Below are positions 8,590 to 17,392 of a stretch of DNA of 64,000 nt, piece after piece. The stretch is from NCBI GenBank assembly GCA_963708905.1, contig CAVPUV010000027.1:1-64000 (forward strand). The letters run 5' to 3'. A model generated the notes under the pieces. The model ran no database searches. It saw only the letters and a program-made list of their open reading frames with translations, and had not been told where the DNA came from. The DNA is from SHZL01 sp963708905 (GTDB taxonomy: Bacteria; Pseudomonadota; Gammaproteobacteria; Xanthomonadales; SZUA-36). Position 1 is the first letter of the stretch, and every line of letters begins with the position of its first letter. The translations under genes and the position numbers were made by a program.

Positions 8590-9600
8590 ATGGCTTCCAA
8601 TAAGCTGCAGCTTGACACATCCATCGTGGATGATGAGTTCATCGCACGGTTGCTGCGAAAAGACCGGACGACGGTCGCGCGTGCGATTTCCATGGTCGAG
8701 GCACGCGGCGAAAAGGCGGCCGCATTATTGCAGCGGATATTCGCCCATACCGGCAGGGCGTTCCGCGCCGGGATCACCGGTCCGCCTGGAGCGGGCAAAT
8801 CGACCATGACTTCAGCCCTGGCACGGCAGGTCAGGGCCAAGGGCTTCAGTGTCGGCGTGCTTGCCGTCGATCCCAGCAGTCCATTTACACAGGGTGCGGT
8901 ACTGGGCGATCGGGTTCGCATGGACAGTATCGAGGCGGATAGCGAGGTATTTATCCGCAGCATGGCGACGCGTGGCATGACCGGCGGGCTCAGCGCAACG
9001 ACCAGCGATGCCGCAGATATCATGGATGCAGCCGGGTTTGATTATATTTTTATCGAAAGTGTTGGCATCGGCCAGGCCGAGCTGAAGATCGAACAGGTAG
9101 TCGATATGACCATCGTGATGCTGGTGCCGGAATCCGGCGACCAGGTTCAGGCCATCAAAGCGGGACTGATGGAAATTGCCGATATTTACGTTCTTAACAA
9201 GAGTGACCGGCCGGGCGGTCAATCGGCCCTGCATGCGATGAAGTCGGCACTGGGGTTTGCCACGGCGCGTGCGCAGGACCGGCCGCCCGCGGTGCTGGCT
9301 ACTGTAGCCAGCCAGGGGGGTGGAATTGCCGAGCTGTTTGACGAAATGGAAAGACATCGGGATTACCTGGCCACTGACGGGGAATTGATGCGACGGCGCG
9401 AGCAGGCGCTACGCTCACGCATTAAAGACAATTTGAATGAATTACTGGCAACTTCGTTCTGGAGCAGTCAGCGTGAGCTGCAATTACACAACGCCGTGGC
9501 GCTGGCGCGGCAGGGAAAGACTTCGCCACAACAGCTGGCACGCGAACTGTTGGCTGAGTACCTGCAATTGCACGAGAAAACCGGGGTTTTGAAGCGATGA
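8590..9600 (+). CDS. meaB: MeaB/ArgK-family GTPase, mutase chaperone
   Basis: A 336-residue G3E-family GTPase. The P-loop GPPGAGKST is at about residues 64-72, followed by DPSSPFTQGAVLGDRVRM near 96, the switch motif ESVGIGQAE near 156, and the base-specificity motif NKSD near 203. MeaB proteins protect and load adenosylcobalamin mutases and gate cofactor entry. A longer upstream frame exists, but ATG at 8590, just 2 bp after the ligase stop, gives the normal protein length, so I use it. The last four bases overlap the next gene's ATG (ATGA), indicating coupled translation. Its presence confirms that the neighbouring mutase is B12 dependent. Confidence 0.93.
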   Translation: MASNKLQLDTSIVDDEFIARLLRKDRTTVARAISMVEARGEKAAALLQRIFAHTGRAFRAGITGPPGAGKSTMTSALARQVRAKGFSVGVLAVDPSSPFTQGAVLGDRVRMDSIEADSEVFIRSMATRGMTGGLSATTSDAADIMDAAGFDYIFIESVGIGQAELKIEQVVDMTIVMLVPESGDQVQAIKAGLMEIADIYVLNKSDRPGGQSALHAMKSALGFATARAQDRPPAVLATVASQGGGIAELFDEMERHRDYLATDGELMRRREQALRSRIKDNLNELLATSFWSSQRELQLHNAVALARQGKTSPQQLARELLAEYLQLHEKTGVLKR

Positions 9601-11339
9601 ACAGCGAGTATGCACCCGCATTGGCAGACAGCCTGTTTGTGCTCGACAAGGTGCTGGACTGGAGGCAGTTGTTTGCGCTGCCGGAGTTTGCCCACGCCGA
9701 TGCCGAGCTGGCGACGGCTGTCCTTACCGAGGGTGCGAGGTTTGTCCGCGAAGTGATCGCGCCGATTAATGCTCCCGGGGATAAACAGGGCAGCGTGCTC
9801 GCGGCTGGCAAGGTGATAACGCCCGCGGGATTTCGCGATGCCTATACAAAATTTGCGGCCGCGGGCTGGGTGGGGCTCGACCTGCCGGAAAAATACGGTG
9901 GACAAAACCTGCCACTGACCGTGCAAGTCGCCTTTGCAGAAATGCTGAATGGCGCCTGCCTTTCGTTCAGCATGCTGCCGATCATGCTGCGTGCAGCGTC
10001 CTGGCTGTTGATCGAGCACGGATCGCAGGAGCTCGTTGAACGGATCGTACCCAGGCTGGTCAGCGGGCACTGGAGCGCGACGATCTGTATTACCGAGGCC
10101 CAGGCCGGTTCTGACGTCGGGCGCATACGTACCAGGGCGGTGCCACAGGACGACGGCAGCTACCGGTTGACCGGGACAAAAGTATTTATTTCCTACGGCG
10201 ATCACGATTTCACCGGGCAAATCATCCATATGGTGCTGGCGCGCACGCCAGGGGCGCGGCCGGGCACACAGGGGATCAGCCTGTTTGTTGTACCTAAACT
10301 GCAATTTGATTCGCCTGCAGGCAACGGCGTGACCGTGAGCCACGTGGAAAAGAAGATGGGTCTCAAGGCCTCGCCAACCTGCGTGCTGGAGCTCGAGGAG
10401 GCGGTCGGTTATCGTGTCGGCGCCGAGCATTGTGGCCTGCAGTGCATGTTTACCATGGTTAACCTGATGCGCCTCGAGGTCTCCATCCAGGGCCCCGCGG
10501 TAGCGGGAGCGGCGACGCGGAAGGCGCTTGAATACGCCGCTGAGCGGCGACAGGGCGGCAGTGCTGATGAGACGCCTGTTGCGATCATCGAGCACGCCGA
10601 CGTGCGGCGCATGCTGTTTCTCATGCGCTCGCGCACCGAGGCCATGCGCGCCCTGGTTTATGAAACTGCGCTGAATCTCGATCTGGCGCGTGCCGCAACT
10701 ACGGATGCAGAACGTGTGCATGCCCGGCGCCTGGCCGAGTTCCTGCTGCCCGTGTGCAAGGCCTGCGGTTCGGAGACCGGGTTCGAGGTGGCCAACCTGG
10801 CCGTGCAGATATTTGGCGGCTATGGCTACGTCGTGGACTCGGGTGTCGAGCAGCACGTCAGGGACGTGCGAGTCACCGCGATCTATGAGGGCAGTAACGG
10901 TATCCAGGCTCTGGACCTGGTGATGCGCAAGCTCCTCAAGGATGGCGGTGACCGCTGGCGATTACTTGCAACTCGCATTCAACGCGACCTCGATCGGTGC
11001 GAGAATCGGCGGGAAGTTCGCGCGATTCATGCGGCGGTCGCCGGGGGACTCGAGGCGCTGGAGCAGGCCACACAGTATCTTCTGGACTGTTTTGCAAATG
11101 GCCGGCGCCGTGACATCGAAGCAGCCGCAACGGACTACCTGCGCCTGGCCGGCCTGGTCGGCGGCGGCTGGATGTGGCTGCGCATGGCGGCGGAGCCGGA
11201 CGCCGGCATGACTCGATCCGCACTGGCACGATTCTATGCGCACAACGTGATGTCGGAAGTGCCGGCGTTGATGAAAAATATTTACGCCGGTGCGGAAGTG
11301 CTGGATTCGATCGCTAACGATGACCTTGCGCGCTGGTAG
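9597..11339 (+). CDS. Acyl-CoA dehydrogenase, long C-terminal form
   Basis: A 580-residue flavoprotein of the acyl-CoA dehydrogenase family. It has the FAD-contact motif ITEAQAGSDVG at about residues 161-171, the substrate-loop region PKLQFDSPAGNGVTVSHVEKK split around 232-252, and the catalytic-base motif IYEGSNGIQALDL near 430. About 140 residues follow the usual end, matching the extended family members with an extra C-terminal helical domain. It would introduce an alpha-beta double bond into an acyl-CoA and pass electrons to an ETF, which is not encoded in this window. Start and preceding stop overlap by 4 bp. It likely performs the first oxidation after the mutase step. Confidence 0.9.
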   Translation: MNSEYAPALADSLFVLDKVLDWRQLFALPEFAHADAELATAVLTEGARFVREVIAPINAPGDKQGSVLAAGKVITPAGFRDAYTKFAAAGWVGLDLPEKYGGQNLPLTVQVAFAEMLNGACLSFSMLPIMLRAASWLLIEHGSQELVERIVPRLVSGHWSATICITEAQAGSDVGRIRTRAVPQDDGSYRLTGTKVFISYGDHDFTGQIIHMVLARTPGARPGTQGISLFVVPKLQFDSPAGNGVTVSHVEKKMGLKASPTCVLELEEAVGYRVGAEHCGLQCMFTMVNLMRLEVSIQGPAVAGAATRKALEYAAERRQGGSADETPVAIIEHADVRRMLFLMRSRTEAMRALVYETALNLDLARAATTDAERVHARRLAEFLLPVCKACGSETGFEVANLAVQIFGGYGYVVDSGVEQHVRDVRVTAIYEGSNGIQALDLVMRKLLKDGGDRWRLLATRIQRDLDRCENRREVRAIHAAVAGGLEALEQATQYLLDCFANGRRRDIEAAATDYLRLAGLVGGGWMWLRMAAEPDAGMTRSALARFYAHNVMSEVPALMKNIYAGAEVLDSIANDDLARW

Positions 11340-11378
11340 ACCAAACGTGGAAAAATTTATACAGGAGGGTGTCGGAAA

Positions 11379-12581
11379 ATGACCGGAACATTCGTTCCTT
11401 ATGGCGCGTACTGGTGTACCCCGTTTGCAAAATGGCAGGGGAGTCTGTCACACCTGCACAGCGTGGAATTTGCCGCGCACGTGAGTCAACATGCATTGGC
11501 GGCGAAAGCCATTCCGCTCGAGGCCTTCGATTACGGCGTATTGGGGATGACCGTGCCGCAACGCGGCGGCTTTTATGGGCTTCCCTGGCTGACGGGCATG
11601 ATGGGCGCCCCTCATATCGGCGGTCCGACCATCTCACAGGCCTGCGCCACCAGCGCCAGGGTCATCGCCACCGCAGTCCAGGAGATCCAGAGCAAGGCAG
11701 CCGCATGTGTGCTGGCTGTCACCACGGATCGCATATCCAACGGTCCGCACCTGTACTACCCGAATCCAAAAGGGCCGGGCGGCACCGGAAGCGCCGAAGA
11801 CTGGGTGATGGATAATTTTAACCGCGATCCGTACGCGCAATGTGACATGACACAGACTGCGGAAAATTGCGCGGCGAAGTGGAAAGTGGCAACAGCCGAA
11901 CAACATGCAGTGGTATTGCGACGGTATGAGCAGTATCTCGAGGCCACACGGCGTAGCGGCGGGATTTCATTTCAGCATCGATATATGCAGCTGCCTTTTG
12001 CTGTACCCGATGCGCGTTTTCGCAAAACGGTCACGGTACTGGACGGCGACGAGGGTATCACCGAAACAACCGCCGCAGGGCTGGCAAAGTTAAAGCCGGT
12101 CAAGGAAAACGGTACGGTTACTTATGGCGGCCAGACGCACCCGGCGGACGGCTCAGCCGGGATGGTCATTACCACGAAAGAAAAAGCGGCGGAGCTTTCC
12201 GCCGACGAGAATATCACCATCAGCATAGAATCTTTTGGCCAGGCACGTGTGGAAATGGCCTGGATGCCGTCGGCGCCGGTGCCCGCGGCAAGGCGCGCAC
12301 TGCAGGCAGCAGGGATAAGCATTGGTGATATCAACGCCATCAAGTCGCACAACCCCTTTGTTGTAAACGATATTATTTTTGCCAGGGAAATGGGCGTCGA
12401 CGTGCTGGGAATGAATAATTATGGCTGTTCATTGATCTGGGGCCACCCACAAGGCCCGACCGGCATGCGCACCATCATGGAACTGATCGAAGAACTGGTT
12501 TTGAAAGGCGGCGGTTATGGTCTGTTTCAAGGCTGTGCTGCCGGTGATTCGGCGATGGCTGTCGTCATCAAGGTTTCATGA
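11379..12581 (+). CDS. Thiolase family protein (acyl-CoA acetyltransferase-like)
   Basis: A 400-residue thiolase-fold protein. The nucleophile Cys is in ISQACATSAR near residue 88. The first His is in AIKSHNPFVVND near 324, replacing the usual NEAF block. The GHP motif is in WGHPQGPTG near 357, and a second Cys lies in FQGCAAGDS near 385. All catalytic groups are therefore present although spacing and the NEAF motif diverge from textbook thiolases. It would cleave a 3-ketoacyl-CoA with free CoA. A strong AGGAGG-like ribosome-binding site precedes ATG 11379, after a 39-bp gap from the dehydrogenase. Its stop overlaps the following ligase start by 4 bp. Confidence 0.85.
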   Translation: MTGTFVPYGAYWCTPFAKWQGSLSHLHSVEFAAHVSQHALAAKAIPLEAFDYGVLGMTVPQRGGFYGLPWLTGMMGAPHIGGPTISQACATSARVIATAVQEIQSKAAACVLAVTTDRISNGPHLYYPNPKGPGGTGSAEDWVMDNFNRDPYAQCDMTQTAENCAAKWKVATAEQHAVVLRRYEQYLEATRRSGGISFQHRYMQLPFAVPDARFRKTVTVLDGDEGITETTAAGLAKLKPVKENGTVTYGGQTHPADGSAGMVITTKEKAAELSADENITISIESFGQARVEMAWMPSAPVPAARRALQAAGISIGDINAIKSHNPFVVNDIIFAREMGVDVLGMNNYGCSLIWGHPQGPTGMRTIMELIEELVLKGGGYGLFQGCAAGDSAMAVVIKVS

Positions 12582-14140
12582 ACGACCTGCCCTTTATTCA
12601 CCAGACGGTGGTGCACATGCTCATTGACGCTGCGGCAAAAGCGCCGCGGCGCGAGGCGCTGGTCTCAGCCGGTGAGCGGCTGACTTATGAAGAGTACTTG
12701 CGCTGCGTCATCGGCTTCGCGCATGAGTTGAGCAGTTACGGCGTGACGGCTGGCAGGGTGGCGCTGGTGATGCGAAATTCCGTTGATTTATGTATCGCCA
12801 TGTTCGCAATTCATATGGCCGGCGCACAGGCAACACCGCTTAACCCGATTTATACGGAACACGAACTTCAGCCGATGCTCGAGGACACGGCCGCTACGGT
12901 ACTGATCTGTGATCATGACGTGCGCCGCACGATGGAAAAGCTCGCGAGCGCATTGCACATTCCGCACTGTATCTGGGTCGGCGGCCAGAATGGCAGGCGC
13001 CTGACCGCATGGCGGCAGCACACAGAACTGCCCATTCCGCAGGATTTGCCGGAACCAGGTGACTTGTGCATGTTGCAGTTTACCGGTGGCACCACCGGGC
13101 GTGCCAAAGGCGCAAATCTGACCCATGCCGCGATCTCGACCAACATCTCGCAACGCGAGGCCATGGCGCCAACGCGGATGGAATTCGAGCGCATGCTTTG
13201 CGTCATGCCGTTGTTTCATTGTTATGCGATTGCCATGTGCCTGCATAACATGGTGTACTGCCGCGGCACACTGGTCATCCTGCCGCGCTATCAACCGCAG
13301 GAAGTACTCGAAGTCATGGCGGGGGAACGTATTACCCTGTTCGGCGGCAGCCCGACGCTGTTTTCCGGCCTGTTGAGTTACCCGGGCATTGAAAACACGG
13401 ACTTTTCGACCCTGGCTTTGTCCTATTCCGGCTCAGCGCCGCTGGCGGAAAACCTGGTGCAACGCTGGCAACAACTGACCGGCACCTCCATCCTGGAGGG
13501 GTATGGAATGTCTGAAACCGGTCCGGTCATATCATTCACTCCCCTGCACGGCGAACGCAAGTTGAGATCGGTGGGTCTGCCATTGCCTGCAACCGCCTTG
13601 CAAATCGTCGATCTGCAGTCCGGCAGGCAAATTCTGCCCACGGGTGAACCGGGTGAGATTCGCCTGCGCGGTCCGCAGGTCATGCAGGCTTACCGTAACC
13701 GCCCGCAGGAGACCGCCGCTACGCTGCGAGACGGGTGGCTGTATACCGGCGATATCGGCCTGCTCGATGATGACGGCTACTTGTTCATTACCGGGCGCAA
13801 GAAGGAGATGATCATCGTCTCCGGCTTTAACGTTTTTCCGCGTGAGGTCGAAGAACTCCTTCATCAACACGACCAGGTAAAAGAAGCGGCTGTCGTTGGC
13901 CGTCCTGATGACTACCGCGGAGAGCTGCCGATTGCTTTTGTAGCGCTGCGCGAAGCGGGCGCCGTATCACGGGAAACGTTACTGGAGTATTGCCGTCGCC
14001 ATCTGGCAGCCTACAAGGTTCCCGCGGAAATACGGCTACTCGAGGCCCTGCCCAAAACCGCCGTGGGCAAGGTGGACAAGATTACACTCGCTGCCAGGGC
14101 TGTGGCGGAGAGCGGACCAGACCATGATGCCAAACCATGA
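12578..14140 (+). CDS. AMP-dependent acyl-CoA ligase (second copy)
   Basis: A 520-residue ANL-superfamily enzyme. Its P-loop is FTGGTTGRAKG at about residues 168-178, with EGYGMSETGPV near 306, TGDIGLLDDDGYLF near 388 and the lysine motif PKTAVGKVDKITL near 490. It is clearly different in sequence from the ligase at 7040, so the operon encodes two CoA ligases, perhaps one for the starting acid and one for a later intermediate. Start overlaps the thiolase stop (ATGA). Its C-terminus, ending DHDAKP, falls inside a 13-bp tandem repeat. Confidence 0.9.
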   Translation: MNDLPFIHQTVVHMLIDAAAKAPRREALVSAGERLTYEEYLRCVIGFAHELSSYGVTAGRVALVMRNSVDLCIAMFAIHMAGAQATPLNPIYTEHELQPMLEDTAATVLICDHDVRRTMEKLASALHIPHCIWVGGQNGRRLTAWRQHTELPIPQDLPEPGDLCMLQFTGGTTGRAKGANLTHAAISTNISQREAMAPTRMEFERMLCVMPLFHCYAIAMCLHNMVYCRGTLVILPRYQPQEVLEVMAGERITLFGGSPTLFSGLLSYPGIENTDFSTLALSYSGSAPLAENLVQRWQQLTGTSILEGYGMSETGPVISFTPLHGERKLRSVGLPLPATALQIVDLQSGRQILPTGEPGEIRLRGPQVMQAYRNRPQETAATLRDGWLYTGDIGLLDDDGYLFITGRKKEMIIVSGFNVFPREVEELLHQHDQVKEAAVVGRPDDYRGELPIAFVALREAGAVSRETLLEYCRRHLAAYKVPAEIRLLEALPKTAVGKVDKITLAARAVAESGPDHDAKP

Positions 14141-14167
14141 TGCCAAACCATGATGCCAAACCATGAT
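14123..14167 (+). repeat. 13-bp tandem repeat spanning a stop and start codon
   Basis: The unit CATGATGCCAAAC occurs three times in a row (14123-14161), followed by a partial CATGAT. The ligase stop TGA (14138-14140) lies in the second unit, and the ATG I assign to the next gene is in the partial fourth unit. Because 13 is not a multiple of 3, changing the number of units would shift where the ligase ends and which upstream ATGs are in frame. Seen directly; a regulatory role is speculative. Confidence 0.9.
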
Positions 14168-16172
14168 AATTAACAACCCCATTTTGCTCAAACCTAAACG
14201 CGGCTGGCCCAAAAGCATGGCCGTCATCGGCGCCGGCACCATCGGGCCGGATATCGCTTACTACCTGAAAAGCGAAATACCGCAGCTCAAATTGGTCCTG
14301 CTTGACATCAACCCGCTGGCACTGCAACAGGCCGTGGCACGCCTACAGGCTTATGCCAAAAAAGGCCTTGAACGCGGCAAATTGAGTGAACAGCAGGCTG
14401 CCAACGTCACAAGAAATATAGTCCCCACGACAGACTACGAGGCGCTCGCCGATTGTGACTGGGTACTGGAAGCAGCAACGGAAAACCTTGCGCTCAAGCG
14501 GAAAATATTCTCGCAGGTGGAAGCCTTCGTGCGACCCGGTACGCTGATTACTTCCAACACCAGCTCCCTGCCCGCGCATGAATTGTTCAGTCAGCTGCAG
14601 CATCCCGAGCGCGCCACCGTGACGCATTTTTTTGCTCCCGCGTTTCAAAATCCCGCGGTAGAGGTCATCGACTGGGAACACCTGGACCGGCAATGGCTGG
14701 ACTACCTGCGCTGGCTGTTTTGCATGACCGGAAAGGTTCCGCTGGTTACGCGTGACGTCGTATGTTTTATGCTCGATCGTATTTTCGATAACTGGTGCAA
14801 TGAAGCAGCATTATTGCTGGATGCAGCGACACCCGCGGAAGTGGACTCGGTGGCCGCGGAGTTTGTGCAAGCGGGACCGTTTTTCGTCCTCAACCTCGCC
14901 AACGGCAATCCGATTATCGTCGAGACCAATTCGCTGCAGGCGAAAGTCGAAGGGGCGCATTATCAACCCGCTGCAGTTTTTGACACCGCGGGAAAATGGG
15001 ACACCATCAAGCCGGGCGCCGGCGTGCCGGTCGCCGCGGCGAGCGCTGCGGTCATCCGCGACCGCCTGCTCGGTATCCTGTTCTCACAGTCGGTCGATAT
15101 CCTCGACCGCGATATTGGCCAGGCCGCGGACCTGGATCTTGGATGCCGCCTCGCCCTCGGTTTCCGCAAAGGACCGCTGCAATTGATGCGCGATCTGGGG
15201 GCGGCGGAGGTAACGCGGATTCTGCACCGCTTTGCAGTTACCAAGCCGGGCATGCCCATGCCCAAACGCCCGCTGGCAGAGTACTGCCGCTTTAACCGTT
15301 TCGTCCTGCTGGATGACGTTGATGGAGTGAAGGTTATTACCCTGCGCCGTCCGGAAGCACTGAACGCGCTGCACGATGAAATGACGGATGAAATTCTTGC
15401 GTTGGTTCAACGCCATGAGCATGACCCTGCGACAACCGGATTCATTGTCACCGGCTACGGCACCAGGGCTTTTTGCGCCGGCGCCGATATCGGCAGGTTT
15501 CCCTCGATGTTGGGTGACCATGCTCAGGCGAAGGAGTACGCGCGTGCCTGCTCTCGGCTGCTGGTCTTTCTGGATAGTTGCAGCAAGCCGGTGGTGGCGG
15601 CAATCAACGGCATGGCGCTGGGAGGCGGACTGGAACTGGCGATGCGTTGTCACGGCCTGGTGGCAATTGACAGCGCCTGGATGCAGTTTCCGGAAATCAC
15701 GCTCGGGATCGTGCCGGGCATTGGCGCCATGGTCATTCCGTACCGCCGCTGGCCCAAGGCTGCGAGCGTCATTCACGACATGCTGACGCACGCGCAGAAA
15801 CTGTCCGCGCAGGACGCCTTGGCGGCAGGTATCGTGGATTCTCTTGCAAGCGATCATGACAGCCTGATGGCAGCAGCGCGCATACGCGTGCAGGAACTGT
15901 CCCGCACCAGGCATCGCATCAGCGACGGAGCGGTTGCCATCAAGGAAATGCGCGTTGGCACGCCCACCGCGGCAAGCGGCCAAGTGTTAAGCGCAACTAT
16001 TCTCGCGATCATGAGCAAGGCCGTCAATCAGGCGGCACAGGCCGATTCACTGAGCGCTGCACTGGAAATCGGCTATACGGCGTTTGCTGACAGCGCCTGC
16101 ACGGCAGCGGCGAAGGAAGGCATTACGGCGTTTGCCGGGAAAAGAAAACCGGATTTCAGCAAGACCGGATAA
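14163..16172 (+). CDS. 3-Hydroxyacyl-CoA dehydrogenase / enoyl-CoA hydratase fusion (dehydrogenase first)
   Basis: A 669-residue bifunctional beta-oxidation enzyme. Residues 15-370 are a 3-hydroxyacyl-CoA dehydrogenase: the NAD-binding motif VIGAGTIGPDIA is near 20, the conserved SNTSS near 136, and the catalytic His in THFFAPAFQNPA near 158. Residues about 378-640 are a crotonase-fold hydratase with the oxyanion segment AFCAGADIGRF near 438 and NGMALGGGLELA near 481. The order is the reverse of bacterial FadB, in which the hydratase comes first; dehydrogenase-first fusions are typical of archaeal crotonyl-CoA hydratases and some bacteria. The protein would hydrate an enoyl-CoA and oxidise the product for the thiolase. 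Last gene of the operon. Confidence 0.9.
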   Translation: MIINNPILLKPKRGWPKSMAVIGAGTIGPDIAYYLKSEIPQLKLVLLDINPLALQQAVARLQAYAKKGLERGKLSEQQAANVTRNIVPTTDYEALADCDWVLEAATENLALKRKIFSQVEAFVRPGTLITSNTSSLPAHELFSQLQHPERATVTHFFAPAFQNPAVEVIDWEHLDRQWLDYLRWLFCMTGKVPLVTRDVVCFMLDRIFDNWCNEAALLLDAATPAEVDSVAAEFVQAGPFFVLNLANGNPIIVETNSLQAKVEGAHYQPAAVFDTAGKWDTIKPGAGVPVAAASAAVIRDRLLGILFSQSVDILDRDIGQAADLDLGCRLALGFRKGPLQLMRDLGAAEVTRILHRFAVTKPGMPMPKRPLAEYCRFNRFVLLDDVDGVKVITLRRPEALNALHDEMTDEILALVQRHEHDPATTGFIVTGYGTRAFCAGADIGRFPSMLGDHAQAKEYARACSRLLVFLDSCSKPVVAAINGMALGGGLELAMRCHGLVAIDSAWMQFPEITLGIVPGIGAMVIPYRRWPKAASVIHDMLTHAQKLSAQDALAAGIVDSLASDHDSLMAAARIRVQELSRTRHRISDGAVAIKEMRVGTPTAASGQVLSATILAIMSKAVNQAAQADSLSAALEIGYTAFADSACTAAAKEGITAFAGKRKPDFSKTG

Positions 16173-16198
16173 AAGTGATAGATTACCAAACAGAAACA

Positions 16199-16259
16199 AA
16201 AAGGGGCCGGATACATTTTCTCACAAATGGATTGAACGAAAATGTATCCGGTCCCTTTA
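16199..16259. repeat. Palindromic hairpin, possible terminator, member of a dispersed repeat
   Basis: An inverted repeat with about 20-bp arms and one mismatch: AAAGGGGCCGGATACATTTT at the left, and AAAATGTATCCGGTCCCTTT at 16239-16258. The loop is about 19 bases. It sits between the ends of the convergent fusion gene and the membrane protein gene, so it could terminate both. The right arm recurs without change at 63684-63703 and a one-mismatch version of the left arm's complement at about 60908-60927, both inside TPR-protein genes. Confidence 0.75.
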
Positions 16260-16275
16260 ATTGCTTTATTTGATC

Positions 16276-17364
16276 TTATCGCCGGCGCAGCGGCGTGGCG
16301 ATCACCGTCAGCAAAGCCAGGAGCAGAATGAGGTTCAGCAGCCAGCCCGGCGCCGGCCCGGCGCCCACGAGCTCGATACTGCGATTCAGGAAGTACGCGA
16401 GACCGGCGAGGACGGCGAGGTAGCCGAGCAGGGAGAGTGCGGTCCCAGCGGCCCCTCTCCAAGTAAGCGTCCAGACGGAGGAGAGCAAGGGATCGCTGCG
16501 CTCCGGCTGCGACCAGCCCGATGCGCCCGCCATTCCGTGGTAGTGCCCCACGGCGACGAGCGCGCTGCCGACCAGGTAGATCGCGATCCCGACGAGGATC
16601 AACGGATAGACGCTCACCATCCGCTCGACGGAGACCAGGCCCCTGGCCCATGCGGGGATGGCCTTGTCGAGCGTTTTCTGGATCTCGTCCCTCGTCGCCG
16701 CAATTTCCGCCGCCAGCTGTGACTTCGCGCGCTCCGCTTGAGTGCGCTCCGCATCCATGGCGCGCTGCAGCTCTGTCACCACTTGCCTCGCCTCGTCCTG
16801 GAGTTTCTCGATCGTGCTGCCGATCTCGATAACCGTTCGCTCCTTCTCCCGAACCGTCTGGAACCAGCGTTGCCCGAGATACGACTGCTCCCAGGTGTCG
16901 ATAATCGTCTTCATGCGTGCGGGATGCTCGGCGAGGCTTCCGGACAGCCTAGCCTGGTCGACCGCTGCAGCGAGCGGGTCGAGGACCTCGTCGCGAACCT
17001 GTGCTGCGATCTGCCGGATGGTTTGATCAGCTTCCTCTTGCGGAGCCGTCACCGCCCCGCTCCGGAATCGCTGTGCCAACTCCTCTTTGTGTCGCCGCCA
17101 GTCCGCCCGCTCCACCGCCTGCGAGATTGCTGCGAGGCTGGCTGCGAACTCTTCCATCCGGGCGATCTTGGCTGCTGCCAGCCCTTGCTGCGTTTCGAAG
17201 CCGGCGAGGTCCACCCTGTTCTGTTCCGTTTGCGCATACGGCTCGATCACGTTGAAGAAAATCACCGCGGCGAAAATCAGGCCGCTGACCGCAATCCGCT
17301 GAACGCGGATGCTGCCCGCTTGCCAGAGATCGGAGTGACGCCCAAGTCGAATCGCCGGATCCAT
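16276..17364 (-). CDS. Hypothetical membrane protein with coiled coil
   Basis: A 362-residue protein that I do not recognise. An N-terminal hydrophobic segment (residues ~26-44, VSGLIFAAVIFFNVIEPY) is followed by about 190 residues rich in Glu, Gln, Arg and Ala with coiled-coil character. Three more hydrophobic segments occupy the C-terminal third (around YPLILVGIAIYLVG, LSLLGYLAVLAGLAYF and LLNLILLLALLTVIA). The protein ends in LRRR. I prefer ATG at 17364 over the upstream ATG at 17505 because AGGGG precedes it and the upstream stretch looks unrelated. Topology suggests a membrane anchor with a long helical domain, as in sensors or structural proteins, but no enzyme motif is visible. Confidence 0.6.
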   Translation of the reverse strand: MDPAIRLGRHSDLWQAGSIRVQRIAVSGLIFAAVIFFNVIEPYAQTEQNRVDLAGFETQQGLAAAKIARMEEFAASLAAISQAVERADWRRHKEELAQRFRSGAVTAPQEEADQTIRQIAAQVRDEVLDPLAAAVDQARLSGSLAEHPARMKTIIDTWEQSYLGQRWFQTVREKERTVIEIGSTIEKLQDEARQVVTELQRAMDAERTQAERAKSQLAAEIAATRDEIQKTLDKAIPAWARGLVSVERMVSVYPLILVGIAIYLVGSALVAVGHYHGMAGASGWSQPERSDPLLSSVWTLTWRGAAGTALSLLGYLAVLAGLAYFLNRSIELVGAGPAPGWLLNLILLLALLTVIATPLRRR

Positions 17365-17392
17365 ATCGCCCCTGTTCCTGAAGTTGAGTGGT

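Noticed and set aside
9468..10856. Long minus-strand frame of 462 residues opposite the acyl-CoA dehydrogenase
   Set aside because: It is antisense to a gene with clear catalytic motifs, its composition (many His, Arg, Gln) is that of a non-coding frame in GC-rich DNA, and no family motif is seen.
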